From: Gentiana macrophylla
Taxonomy: Eukaryota; Streptophyta; Magnoliopsida; Gentianales; Gentianaceae
Length of the DNA stretch: 64,000 bases
Direction of reading: 5' to 3'
Assembly: GCA_026214975.1 (NCBI GenBank)
Contig: JAOBSW010001251.1
Location: 62,001 to 126,000 of the forward strand
In this document: piece after piece, positions 12,601-23,350 of the stretch
How positions within the stretch are numbered: the stretch's first letter is position 1
Layout: the number at the start of each line of letters is the position of its first letter
The notes under the pieces: model-generated
What the model saw: only the letters and a program-made list of their open reading frames with translations
The model's database searches: none
Told to the model about the DNA's origin: nothing
Translations under genes and position numbers: made by a program

Positions 12601-13142
12601 CATATACAGTCATTTGATAAATAAATAAAATATATTTCTAGATTATAGTTTGGATTTGTTAAACAAGTACACACGTTACTGAATCACAGTGTTGCACATT
12701 TAGTGTGATTAACTTGCTTCAGTTTCTAGAAATAAACATTTGACATCTCTGGTCTAAGTTATTTCGGCCTTGTTGCATAGTTGACTGATTGACTAGTTTA
12801 ATCCATCATATAAATTAACAGAACATTGGTGAACCTGATTATCTGTATCTACATTATTCATTGATAACAGCCAAGTCATTAATTAGCGAATTATACAACC
12901 TGCTGATCATATCTGTCTTTGTGAAAGTAATATAACTCGATCACCTAGTACCTTAGGAACAATACGTTAACCGGTTAGTTCTTCCGCCTAATCTGGTCTA
13001 ACAGCTTCCTAAGTAGTTGGAACTCCGTGTTTAATTCAAAGTCTTAATAAAGTTTAGAAAATTATTAAGTAAAATTTAAAAAGACTATATATCCTATTCA
13101 CCCCCCCTCTAGGATATATTATTGCGCATATACGATCCAACA
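9666..13142 (+). repeat. Element H 5' LTR (3,477 bp)
   Basis: Starts TGTTGTAAAATGG and ends GATCCAACA. A TATA-like tctatataat is at 11793-11802. A C-run (attcaccccccctctagg) precedes the end, as in element E. Almost all differences from 16626-20109 fall in a few small clusters. Confidence 0.92.
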
Positions 13143-13144
13143 AG

Positions 13145-13156
13145 TGGTATCGGAGC
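13145..13156 (+). other. Primer-binding site of element H (initiator tRNA-Met type)
   Basis: TGGTATCGGAGC lies two bases after the LTR. It differs at one position from the usual plant Copia site, TGGTATCAGAGC. Confidence 0.88.
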
Positions 13157-13814
13157 TTGGTTACTAGTTGATCTTTTTTTTTTTATATTACTCTCTTTTG
13201 ATCTAAGCTTGCTTCTGTGCTTAAGTTCTGAATCTGTCCTATATCAGAAAGTTCTTATAATTAAAATTCGATTACCTGCTTCTTGTGTCTGATCATACCT
13301 GAACATAATCTGTATTGTGCAAAGATTCGTGCTGAAACTTTATATGCTGCATTATCCGAGTTGTTTTATTCAAATTGTATGATCTGAATTGCTGTTTGTA
13401 CTTAATTGTGTAGCTGCCTCAAATCAGAAGTTCTGATAATTTTCTTAAATCAAGTATTGAACTATTTAGCTTTACTCTTATAGTTGAACAGATTTTGTGA
13501 AATTCTCTGCAAATTATGTGGACTATATTACTGTTACTGCTGTGAATCTGCTGCACTTTTAAGTCTGCTATTTTGTGAAAATTTTGTGATCTTAATTTAC
13601 TGGTACTATTCTATAATTTTTCTGTGATATATCTCACTTGTTTTTGTGAGTATTGGTAGACATTTGCAGATTACTCTTTGCTGGATATTGACTTCAGCCT
13701 TTCGGCTTCAATCTACTGATCTGCTCCCAGTTCAGCCCTTTCATTAATACCTGTTAAAGCCCATAACATTCCCATACAGTCTGTCTATACCTGTTTTACA
13801 CTTTCTATTTCATA
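13157..13814 (+). other. Element H untranslated leader
   Basis: This is T-rich sequence with no ORF of note between the primer site and the gag start codon. It presumably holds the packaging and dimerisation signals, but none is recognisable by eye. Confidence 0.6.
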
Positions 13815-15353
13815 ATGGACTCTGCAAATCAGTTTGCCAACTTTAGTGAGTTTCCTTCTTGGGATAAACCTCCTCACTTTGATGGGAATAACTATGATTT
13901 GTGGAAGAGTCATATGAGAATACATCTTGAAGCTACAGACATCCGTCTATGGTATATTATTGAAGATGGATCATCCCTTCCGAAAAATAAACCAGTGTCA
14001 AAATCTGACGTTGAAAAATCTCTTTCATACAATTCAAAAGCTTTAGATATTTTAGTAAATGCTCTAAGTCCTCCTATTGCATGTCTTGTATCTTCCTGTT
14101 CAACTGCCAAAGATTTATGGCTAAAATTAGAAAGGAAATTTGAAGATACAAATCAAGAAATAGAAATCTTAGAAAATCTTTTTGAATCCGAAATTTCAAC
14201 AAGTCACAACTACACCGAATCATTTTCTGGAAATGAACAATCTTTTCATAAGCTGTCTCCTAAGTTCATTAATGTGGCTGGATATGTTGCTGCTACATCT
14301 GATGATAAAAAGAGCCTGGATCAAAATGGCCTAATCATTCAAGTCAACACTGATTCCGATGCTGAATCAACTGAGAATTCAGAAAATGAAAATTCAGATG
14401 CTGAAAATGCAAATTCAGACTCTGAAAATTCAAATTCTGATGGTGAATCCAATGAAATATCTAATGCGAATTCCGACTCCAAAACTGAGGTAACTTGTGA
14501 CATCTACTACTTTTGCAATAAATTTAAAGATAGATGTGTTACATTAGAAGTTGAAAATGATAAATTGAAAGATAATTTACTTGAGAAAAATGATTATGTT
14601 ATGTCACTACTAGACACTAATAATCAGCTTGAATCTACTATCAATGCCTTAAAAGCCGAGTTAGAAATGCTTAAGAGTGAGCGAGTTGATATTCCACAAG
14701 CTATTCCAAAGCTTGATGTGTTATCAAATGATGTGGATACATCTCTCTCATCTCTAAATGATCATTTGGTTCACACTGATCTCATTTCAAATTTTCCATC
14801 CAAAGTATCTCGGACTGAGACTGTAGTCACTGAATCAAATCATCAAGAAAAATATTTTGTTCCCCGATCCATTAATTTGGAACAAGTAAAATCTCACAAG
14901 TATGCTTCGTCTTCACGATCACACACATCACAGCATACTTCTGATTCTAGAAAGAATTTTTATAAGAAAAATCATGCTTTCCTATATAACAAAAGAAGTT
15001 CTAGGAAATTCTTTCCAAAGAACAACTTTTATCACAATCACCATGCCAGACCTAGAAATCATGATTTTAGGATTCATACACCTTTGAATTACACTCATCA
15101 CACCAATGCTTACACTCCACGTGTTGCTCAAATTCACCATTGGCAACCACACTATCACTACTCACGTAATCCTCGTTCACATTTTGTACCGCATACTTAT
15201 CGATCTCATGGATATAATGAACAACCTTTTAGGACCTATGGCACTAATTGGAATGTTCATAAACCTAAGGTCAAGAAAGTATGGGTGCCAAAAATTAAAA
15301 AGGTTTGGGTTCCGAAGTCCACATTGACTAACACTCTTGGACCCAATGTATAA
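13815..15353 (+). CDS. gag: Element H gag protein, intact, 512 residues
   Basis: Gag forms the cytoplasmic virus-like particle that packages the element RNA. Residues about 15-125 look like the start of a Copia UBN2-type gag domain: PPHFDGNNYDLWKSHMRIHL, then a region ending in KDLWLKLERKFED. The family's later helices seem to be missing, since the match stops near residue 130. Residues about 180-225 are a repetitive N/S/D/E-rich acidic stretch. Residues about 245-300 look like a coiled coil (VTLEVENDKLKDNLLEKN). The C-terminal third is rich in His, Asn and Arg. The end carries KKVWVPK twice, resembling the VWVPK signature found at the gag-pol boundary of Sirevirus-type elements. No CX2CX4HX4C zinc knuckle is present. 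The ATG lies 658 bases after the primer site and the frame is open to TAA, so this is the most plausibly functional protein in the window. It is followed directly by non-coding DNA where pol would normally start. Confidence 0.85.
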   Translation: MDSANQFANFSEFPSWDKPPHFDGNNYDLWKSHMRIHLEATDIRLWYIIEDGSSLPKNKPVSKSDVEKSLSYNSKALDILVNALSPPIACLVSSCSTAKDLWLKLERKFEDTNQEIEILENLFESEISTSHNYTESFSGNEQSFHKLSPKFINVAGYVAATSDDKKSLDQNGLIIQVNTDSDAESTENSENENSDAENANSDSENSNSDGESNEISNANSDSKTEVTCDIYYFCNKFKDRCVTLEVENDKLKDNLLEKNDYVMSLLDTNNQLESTINALKAELEMLKSERVDIPQAIPKLDVLSNDVDTSLSSLNDHLVHTDLISNFPSKVSRTETVVTESNHQEKYFVPRSINLEQVKSHKYASSSRSHTSQHTSDSRKNFYKKNHAFLYNKRSSRKFFPKNNFYHNHHARPRNHDFRIHTPLNYTHHTNAYTPRVAQIHHWQPHYHYSRNPRSHFVPHTYRSHGYNEQPFRTYGTNWNVHKPKVKKVWVPKIKKVWVPKSTLTNTLGPNV

Positions 15354-16425
15354 AGGGTACCATATATATATCTTATTGTCTTTGCAGCTTTTTGGTGAAA
15401 TTGCCTTGTGTGTATCAACTTCCTTGGTGCAAAACTCTATTGTTGTGTATCAATTGATGCACATAACTCATATTGACATTGGCTCAATTTATGTACATAA
15501 CTCATATTCAACTGCTCTCAACTGCAGGATGATAGGGAAGTATCCCTTGTCTTTTATTTTCCCTTTCCCATTTTGTAGAGATTCATGGAATTAATTCATT
15601 GCAAGATTCCCCTTGGTATTGATTTGTTGAATTAATTTGAAATTGCAAAGTTCCCTGTAGTATTAACTACCTCGTCAAATGCCCAAATGAAGTAATTGTT
15701 CTTTGACAAGTCATTGTTGCCACAATCTAATCAGGAAGTTTTCTTTAATATTCCTTCTTATTGTGCAAATCCTTTTTGACAATAGTGTCAATTTCTGATC
15801 AATAAATCCGATTATGATCTAGCACATTGTTTTTAAAAAAAAAAAATCAGTTGTGTATTATTGCACCAAATTCTTTTGATATCGGCTTTATCATCCCATC
15901 ATCAATAATCGATGCATTTTGACTACTTAGTGATAGGGCGTGTCATTTACACATTGACCCAACACATAAAGGGTGCCATATTCTCTCTTATATGTATTTG
16001 CAGCCTATATCTTTGGTAAAGTTGCCTCATGTGCATTAATTCCCTCAGTGCTAAACTGCACTGTTGTCTCTCATTCTGTTTTGGAGCATTTTAAAAAAAA
16101 AAACAACAATTCAATATGTATCAACAGTTTCTTGGTATCAGCTCGTTAGTGTTTCTCCTATGGAAGTATTCTTACACCCCTTATCTATATAATGTGCTTT
16201 TACTTTTCTCCTATATATTAGTGTGCATATATGGCCTATATTTTTTTTCTTGTCTACCATCTATACTCCGCGTGTGACATCAATTTGATAGGGTAGTTCC
16301 CTATACTTATTTCCTTGCCATTATACTGTGTATCTCTTTTGATTGAAAATTGGTATAATATGTATGATAGGAAACTGTGTGTCTCCCTTGTCCTCTACTC
16401 CTTATGTTGATTAATTTTCAAAATT
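15354..16425 (+). other. Element H non-coding region after gag
   Basis: There is no pol and no late ORF here. Two partly similar blocks are visible: 'acccaatgtataaagggtaccatat' style sequence at about 15340-15440 and a diverged copy at about 15955-16060. This suggests an internal duplication of the sequence after gag. The rest is AT-rich filler. Confidence 0.55.
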
Positions 16426-16624
16426 AAGGGGGAGAAGAGAGTTATAAAGCTCTCAGTAAGGGGGAGCGATACTATACATGAAAGGACTTATTTTCATATA
16501 TACTTAAAACACTTAAGCTTGTATTAAGGGGGAGCTTAGTTTTAAGAGTTTTAAGAGAAGCATTACTATCAATCCTTAAAAGCTTTAATATGGGTAATTG
16601 TGAAAATGAATCAAAGGGGGAGAA
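16426..16624 (+). repeat. Multiple polypurine tracts before the H 3' LTR
   Basis: AAGGGGGAG-type tracts occur at about 16426-16440, 16458-16466, 16526-16534 and 16613-16624. Only the last directly abuts the LTR (start 16626) and would prime plus-strand synthesis. Multiple such tracts are a described trait of Sireviruses. Confidence 0.8.
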
Positions 16625-16625
16625 T

Positions 16626-19600
16626 TGTTGTAAAATGGTTGATTGATTTTCACATATCATTTTCTTTTATTAAATCTTTTAAGTATCACTCATTTATTAG
16701 TGTTCTATATTTTTATCTTAATGTATTATTCCACAATGCACTGTACATTAATATATTAAGTTTCATCCAATAAATGATATATTGTCTAATAGCATCATAA
16801 CGGCATTATTTCCTACAACATGCTATTATCAAATGTACATGAAATACCTAATTCTATGGTGTTAATGATACGTATTCTAGTGGTATAGTATATGTCATAC
16901 ATAAAATGTTTCACACATATCCAAGTCATTATATGACATTTTATTATATGATTTAAGTTAGTCTCATGGGCAAATTATTATACAACATTTTATTACATAC
17001 GGACTTTTACATGGAGCAATAGCACAACTCTATTGAACTAACCATGTTGCAGGAATTTATTTAGTCCAATTCATTTCTTATTGGGCCGCCCTTATCCAAA
17101 GCCCAATCCTCTGATTAATGTCCTGCCCAAGCTTCCAACTTCTAAAACACATAACCTTAATTTCCACATCCTAATTCTCCATTTTAATAGATGGAAACTC
17201 GGCAGCCCTTTCCTATTGCTTCCACCTCTTCAGACAAATTAACTCTTCACTATTAACACCTAGAAACCTCTTGCTTCTCTCCCATCTCCCAGCCGCTCCA
17301 CCTCCTTTCTCGAACACTGAACCAGTCATTCCATCTTCCATATTGAAGGGTGTATCTTCTATTGACTCTATTGATTACATCTTGATCTTTGACAGTCAAA
17401 TCTTTGAATGCTATGTCCATGCTGTTTTTCGATTAAATCAATCCTCGATTCAGCCTCCATACACCAATTTATTGCTAAGAAGATGGTTAATCTTCGATGA
17501 AGCTTTCAATACTCCTGATGACTGTTTCATGCTTCGAAATCCACATCTGTTAAATGATCATCTTGAATCTGAGTCAAAAGTCTTGACCTTTTTGGTTGAG
17601 TCTCGTTTAATCTGGTCAAATGATGTTTCCGTTTAAGCTCAGTCTTCAACCGGTGACGCAGCCACTCCAAAAAAAAAAGCAAGGTGATGCCTTGAAGATG
17701 ATGCATGTTGCTGATGAAGAATTGATTGCCACAGATCGAGATAAATACTTGACCTTTTGGTCAATAGACTCAATCTCCAAACCTGCTCATTCAATGACGA
17801 AATTGATGCTGCAATTTCCGATTAGAGTCTTGATTGTTTTCGGTCAATCTAGATATCTGAGCAACGATATGGTTTCCATTAAAGTTTTTGCCGCACTGCT
17901 TGGTCAAATGCTCTGTTGACCCGAATCAAACCCTATTACTGAATCAACCTTTCCGACAGGTAAAACAGGTCTGATTTATCTTTCTAATTCCCAACTCATG
18001 TCTGAATAATTGATGAAATTGATTTCCATAAAAATCAATTAATGATTTACTTATTCTCTGCATCTGATTAATTATGTCAAAGTCCTTATTTGGTTTATGA
18101 TTCAAAAATTATTTGATATTTTTAGATTCATTTTATGATGAAAATATCTCACTAATTTTTGTTAAAATAAATAAGGTGTTTGATTTATTAATCAATATAA
18201 AGTTGATATAATCAGTCACTATTTTTCCACTGATTATAAATGAAACTTACACACATTGCATGTGCCATCGGAGAGTGTGATATAGATCTACCTCTATGTC
18301 TATATCATACTCGAATAAAACTACACTTATCACTTTGGGATTATATGGACCATACACTGTCACTTAGCTGCATTCACATATATTATTACAGACTATACTA
18401 TAAAAATGATAATAATAAAATAATATTCATTGATGTTAATTTATATTGGAAATATATATAAAAATAATTTTCGAATTGAAAATATTAATAGAAAGATTTT
18501 ACTGTGTCACTCAATGAAATTAATTTTGTGTATTTATTTAACAATGTTAGTCTATGTATTAAATGAACCTCGAAAATGCTTAAGATGTCCGTTTAGGAAA
18601 CTGAACCATCTACTATCTTGAAACACTACAAGTTTTTCTAAGAAAATGGGTCTGCAAGAGTCTTCTCACTTATTCAATGCATTACTATTTTCTGTGTGCC
18701 AGTTAGTTTTCCAAGTCATTTCATTTAATACACAACACTTGCATTCTCCACCACTTGTCTATATAATCCCAAAGACAACAAACTGATCAAGCTAACTAAG
18801 CTGATCAAACATTTTCTAAATTACTAAAAATCTTCCTTGTATTTACGAATTTGTTTGCCGTGTTTCAACTTGAATCCATCTGCGATTCAAGGCTGAATTG
18901 GGTTGAGAGATTAAGTCTGGAACCCCAGCGAGAGCCTGGATTGCGATCTTGGTTCGTCTCTGGTACAGTCTTCCGTTTCTCTTAACTGAACCTTCGTGGT
19001 TCGATATCAGTAAGTTCACGTTTTTTTTTACTTTTGCTTTCAAGTTGCTTCTTTTCATCCGTTTTATGAAAGTAGAACTTGATTAGTTCAAGTACCGAAG
19101 GTTGTATATATTCTGTTGTGTTAATCTTTAGAAACAGAATCGTGATTGAATCTTTGTATTTGTGTGTCATCTTTGTTGTGTTTAAAGATTCTTTCACTCT
19201 GATTGTGATCTAAAGATTTAACAAGTCAGAATTCGTTTATCTCGTGTATCTTTATATTCAGTTTTAATTTCTGGAAATTATTGTATCTGTAACAAACTAA
19301 AGATATAGTGAAAAATATCTGTGTGGTGAATGCAATACACCTAGGATTGCATGATTAGATTATCAACATAAAATCTGATTTTTGTTGTGCTTAATGAACT
19401 AGAAACATCACTTAGTTAATTATCAACTCTGATTTTACTGAATCAATCAGGCTGATAAATCATACCAATATTGTTTATATTAACATAAGTCCTTCTTGCA
19501 CAATCAGTTTGGATATCCAGACAATTGGTAAAACCTTGATATACATCTCTGCAAATTAATCTCCAAACATATACAGTCATTTGATAAATAAATAAAATAT

Positions 19601-20109
19601 ATTTCTAGATTATAGTTTGGATTTGTTAAACAAGTACACACGTTACTGAATCACAGTGTTGCACATTTAGTGTGATTAACTTGCTTCAGTTTCTAGAAAT
19701 AAACATTTGACATCTCTGGTCTAAGTTATTTCGGCCTTGTTGCATAGTTGACTGATTGACTAGTTTAATCCATCATATAAATTAACAGAACATTGGTGAA
19801 CCTGATTATCTGTATCTACATTATTCATTGATAACAGCCAAGTCATTAATTAGCGAATTATACAACCTGCTGATCATATCTGTCTTTGTGAAAGTAATAT
19901 AACTCGATCACCTAGTACCTTAGGAACAATACGTTAACCGGTTAGTTCTTCCGCCTAATCTGGTCTAACAGCTTCCTAAGTAGTTGGAACTCCGTGTTTA
20001 ATTCAAAGTCTTAATAAAGTTTAGAAAATTATTAAGTAAAATTTAAAAAGACTATATATCCTATTCACCCCCCCTCTAGGATATATTATTGCGCATATAC
20101 GATCCAACA
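16626..20109 (+). repeat. Element H 3' LTR (3,484 bp)
   Basis: Same ends as the 5' LTR, with the TATA-like tctatataat at about 18759-18768. It contains the same incidental ORFs as the other copy. The target duplication aaccc follows at 20110-20114. Confidence 0.92.
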
Positions 20110-20339
20110 AACCCCTGGGTTACCGAGGCCTGAAAAATCAATTTCTATACAGTTCCTGTTATTATGTGTTATTCCCTGTTGATTTTAGTTAGTAGGTCCA
20201 CAGCAGTTGGGATCACACCCAATTGAAGCGGAAGTTGCTAACCTTTTGCTTGTTTTATTTTGTCTTTTCGCAGGAAGATCAGAACACCTAAAAAATTCGA
20301 TCAAATCAGAGTTGAAAAAGATCAAACAAGTCAAACTAT
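20110..20339 (+). other. Element L leader after the H insertion
   Basis: Non-coding leader that resumes with a ggttaccgagg motif of the family. It contains ttcgcaggaag near 20268, a possible splice acceptor of the kind found before gag in Athila/Tat elements. That is an inference from sequence alone. Confidence 0.5.
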
Positions 20340-20627
20340 ATGCCTAGAACGATATTGAACGTCACACAGATTTCCATGTACCCTGGATCTGAAGCAATAG
20401 AGCTTTATGAAGCTATAAAGAAACGGTTGGAAAAGGAGAAAGAAACAATCAAGCTAGAGCCTGAAGAGAACTTAAAGGAGTATATCACGGATCGTCCATG
20501 TGAGTTCCCTTGTGAGTTAATTGATATATCGTCTTTGGATTATGATTCTGATGATCCTGAAGAGGATCCTGACACTATGTTTTTTGAGGCTGAGGATTAC
20601 ACAGACTCAGACACCGTGGTAAGTTAG
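20340..20627 (+). CDS. Element L short ORF, probable remnant of the gag-pol polyprotein
   Basis: A 95-residue ORF, MPRTILNVTQ..., with a charged middle (KRLEKEKETIKLEPEENLKE) and a very acidic C-terminus (DYDSDDPEEDPDTMFF). It has no recognisable gag domain or zinc knuckle. Its position directly before the protease, in an element that should have a large gag here, suggests that it joins the first codons of gag to a short pre-protease linker after loss of the gag core. It could instead be an unrelated leader ORF. The frame ends in TAG at 20625. Confidence 0.5.
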   Translation: MPRTILNVTQISMYPGSEAIELYEAIKKRLEKEKETIKLEPEENLKEYITDRPCEFPCELIDISSLDYDSDDPEEDPDTMFFEAEDYTDSDTVVS

Positions 20628-20628
20628 A

Positions 20629-21095
20629 AGACCCTGGCACGTTTAGACTCCCGATTTCTGTTAATAGTATATCAGTAGGATTAGGTCTCTGCGACTCTGG
20701 CTCGAGTTGCAATATTCTACCCTTTTACCTCTGTCAAAAAGATCAAGCTTCCGGCATTAATGAATCAAACCAGGACCATGACTTTCCTTGATAGAACTAG
20801 AGATATGCCTGTTGGTCTGCTTAATAAGTGTACGATTAAGGCAGGAGGGTTCACATATCCTATTGAATTCACGGTCATAAATGTACCTGAGGACCCAAGT
20901 GCCCCAGTTTTGTTAGGGAGACATTTCTTAGCGACAAGTAGGGTGGTTATGTATTTTGATAATAGGGAGATTACTCTAAGGTTGAATAATGACGCTGTAT
21001 CTTTTAAGATCTTAGAACCCCTAGAAAACCGACTGGAAAGTTGCAAGATGACGTATGCCAGGAAAGGTGGAAATTATAGAAATAGAGGGGCATAA
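20629..21095 (+). pseudogene. Element L retroviral-type aspartic protease remnant
   Basis: The protease of Gypsy elements cuts the gag-pol polyprotein. The first part reads DPGTFRLPI, then LCDSGSSCNILP with the catalytic D-S-G at about 20693-20701. The family usually has LCDLGASVxVMP. A frameshift near 20740-20755 moves the rest into the frame of the ORF 20760-21095. That part has RTRDMPVGLLNKCTIKAGGF, FTVINVPEDPSAPVLLGRHF (the ILGRPFL-type block) and TLRLNNDAVSF. Order and spacing fit Athila-group proteases. Where reverse transcriptase should follow there is only about 330 bases of charged, broken sequence, so pol has been deleted. Confidence 0.75.
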
Positions 21096-21421
21096 GAATA
21101 GAGAGGTTGTAGTAGAAACCGTTGCGAAAGAATTTATGAGACTAATGCTGAGAGAAAGAGAAGAGAAGGACCATGACAAGATGCTCACGGAAGCTAGTCC
21201 TTCCGTATTGCATAGTGAATGAGTTGAGCTAAAAGTGGAAAACGTGGAGTCCTTGGGTTCAATGTCTAAATATCGACGTAGAGGCAGACCTAGCATGCAA
21301 GCTAAGAGAGAAAGGCGAGCTAGGAAGAGAGCTCAAAAAGGTTCTATAAAGGTACAAGCCTCTGGAGAAAAAGTTTGGCGAGTTAAAGCTCCAACCCTCG
21401 AATGATCAGAGATCTGAAGAA
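21096..21421 (+). other. Element L residual broken coding sequence after protease
   Basis: The sequence is purine-rich and looks like a decayed basic protein segment (AKRERRARKRAQK-like near 21300). It has several stops. It lies between the protease and the post-pol hairpin, so it probably spans the pol deletion junction. Confidence 0.4.
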
Positions 21422-21437
21422 AGTCGAGCTGGCGACT
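21422..21437 (+). other. Post-pol hairpin shared with element K
   Basis: AGTCG agctgg CGACT forms a 5-bp stem with a 6-base loop and is followed by tataaa. The identical 16 bases occur at 52551-52566 in element K, shortly after its integrase. In L it marks the end of the lost pol region. Confidence 0.65.
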
Positions 21438-22384
21438 ATAAAATTAGAACTATTTTCGTTAAACCCTTAGGTAGATTAGGAATGAATAAAAGTATCCAGA
21501 TGAAGGGACTAGCTTTTTTTCATCCTACCGCACCCTTAGGCTTGAAACCAAATGGTTGTGGAAAAGTTCTTTTTACTCGTTCCTGATTCTAGTTAAGTAG
21601 GTTAGGTTTTGAGTCGGAAATAACAAGTGTAGAGTGAAGGTCTAATCAATTTGAGATCAAAATTGAGCAGAGAGGTTGAGCATAGTGTGCAGTGAAGGCA
21701 GACATAAAATCTAAGAAAAAGTACCCCCGGTAAACCCTAGGCTACCTCCGGTTTACCAATTGTGGATTTTCAAATTTCTTAACGTTAGGTTGTAAAGCTG
21801 AATTTTCAGAGACACGTGGAGGACACACGTTGCACCAGATACGGTTAGTCCGCAAAAACGCCACCTTTTTCCCCCTGTTTTCAAAATTTTCATCCTTTGC
21901 ACACTCCACCATAACTCCAACTCAATCCCATCAATCACCTCCTCAAATCCCTCAACCTCATAACTCCTCTACCCACTATGCCACTAAATCCTTCCACCTT
22001 CACTCACTTCCTATTTAAACCACCCATTCATCACCAATCTCATCATTCTTATCAAATACTTTATCCTAAATCACTATACTTCTCCCATTTCTTCTTCCTC
22101 CATCTAATTCGGCCACCATCACAACCATATCACCATCATAACCAAACCATTTTCTTTCCATTTTTCCAAACCCTAAACACCACATCCACCACCCCTCATT
22201 GTCGATCTGTATTCTGCTGCAACGCAATTGTGAAATCTTCGCAGATTCTTCTTCTTCCATTACCGTAAATACCCCAAAGCAAGAAATTAGAAAATTTCAG
22301 GCCGGTAAACCGCACCCTATCTCCAGTTTACCAAGGGTAATTTTTTAGAAACAACCTCAGAATCAGTTCCTATACTCATTCAGG
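21438..22384 (+). other. Element L non-coding spacer before the late ORF
   Basis: No gene is visible. It contains two inverted ggtaaacc/ggtttacc pairs, at about 21726-21757 and 22304-22340, and a long pyrimidine-rich tract (about 21860-22230). A TATA-like ctatttaaac is at 22011-22020, so an internal promoter for the late ORF is possible. Confidence 0.45.
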
Positions 22385-23350
22385 ATGGGTCCTAAGCGTC
22401 AACGTTCAGCAGTTCGTCCCAGTGGTTATCAGAGTGTGTATGGAGATGCTAATCCCTTAATCGATGGGATTGATCAATTCCATTCTTTAGAGATTTATGA
22501 GTCGTTCCGAGGGCATTGGAATGCAAGACCAGTGGCTCGAGAATGAGGGGTCGAACTGGACGATTGCGGTTCGATTTTGCCGGGTGCCCTACAAGCACAA
22601 GATATATTGGACATGGCTGAGGCACCGGCCCGGTTCAACGCCACGGTGCTAAGGGAATTTTATGCTTATGTTTCGCATAACCCCGGAGCCACATATGCAA
22701 TGGTTCACGGTATCAAGGTTGACTTTTATATTGAGCGGATCAACGCTCATTTTGGGGTTAGTCATCCACCGGTGGGCCCGGATGAGTACACATCCTCGGG
22801 CAATATTGAAGATCTTGAGAGGATGAACATGGTAGCTGAGTACTTTGAGGTGCAATGGAAGCGCAATCCTGCTGGAGCCCCCACCATCTTCCTAGAGAAT
22901 GAGTTATCCTGGGACTGGAAGATGGTAAATAGATTTGTTTGTACCCGCCTTCTACCGACTAAGCACACGGTCTCTGTCACCACCAAGAGGGTGGAATTGA
23001 TGTTTTATCTAGAGCAGGGATCTCCAATCAACATCAGTCTACTGATGCATAGCCGTATCCACGAGCTTGTCGCCACTTCGAAAAGTGCGAAATGTTACCA
23101 TCTGGTGATGATTGATATGTTTGCTTTGCAGGACGAGGTGAAGATGCTCGTCAGTGATGATTGGGAAGACCCTAAGCCGATGCTCAGTTCGTATTCAGTT
23201 TTGAGAGTACAAAGACATGTCGGAGCAGAGAGGGAGCGTACTCCGGTGCATGGAGCACCGAGGACACAGAGAGCCTTGCTTGAGCTTTGGAGAGTTATTT
23301 TTGGTTTCCTCCCATCTTCCATCATCTCTAGCTTGAGTAGATCGAGCTAG
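22385..23350 (+). pseudogene. Element L late ORF, 'putative plant transposon protein' type
   Basis: From ATG at 22385 (MGPKRQRSAVRP) the frame is open to 23350 except for one TGA at 22544-22546. Residues after the stop contain RFNATVLREFYAYV, then VHGIKVDFYIERINAHFGV and TRLLPTKHTVSVT. This is the arrangement of the plant-specific domain in the ORF1-type or 'envelope-like' late ORF of Athila elements (putative plant transposon protein, Pfam PF20167 as I recall it). Its biochemical role is not known. The last 70 or so bases run into the truncated 3' LTR, so the natural C-terminus is lost. No membrane segment or signal peptide is visible, so I do not call it an envelope protein. It may be read from an internal promoter or a spliced RNA. 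Confidence 0.65.

Larger units (their letters stand above)
9666..20109 (+). mobile_element. Element H: gag-only, Sirevirus-like Copia with 3.5-kb LTRs
   Basis: H is a complete element of 10,444 bp with a perfect 5-bp duplication, aaccc, at 9661-9665 and 20110-20114. The LTRs span 9666-13142 and 16626-20109 and both carry TGTTG...CAACA ends. The initiator tRNA-Met primer site is at 13145. The only internal gene is an intact 512-residue gag. There is no protease, integrase, reverse transcriptase or RNase H. Several AAGGGGGAG tracts precede the 3' LTR, a feature described for Sireviruses. H is thus a non-autonomous 'TR-GAG' type element. The near-identical LTRs suggest a recent insertion. Confidence 0.9.

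Noticed and set aside
13145..13156. tRNA-like sequence after LTRs (also at 29984, 38660, 50118, 59673 and 9485)
   Set aside because: These are primer-binding sites of 12-18 bases complementary to tRNA 3' ends, not tRNA genes. No full tRNA cloverleaf was seen in the window.
22385..23350. Calling the L late ORF an envelope protein
   Set aside because: No signal peptide, membrane segment or cleavage-site pattern can be seen. Only the plant transposon-type domain is supported.
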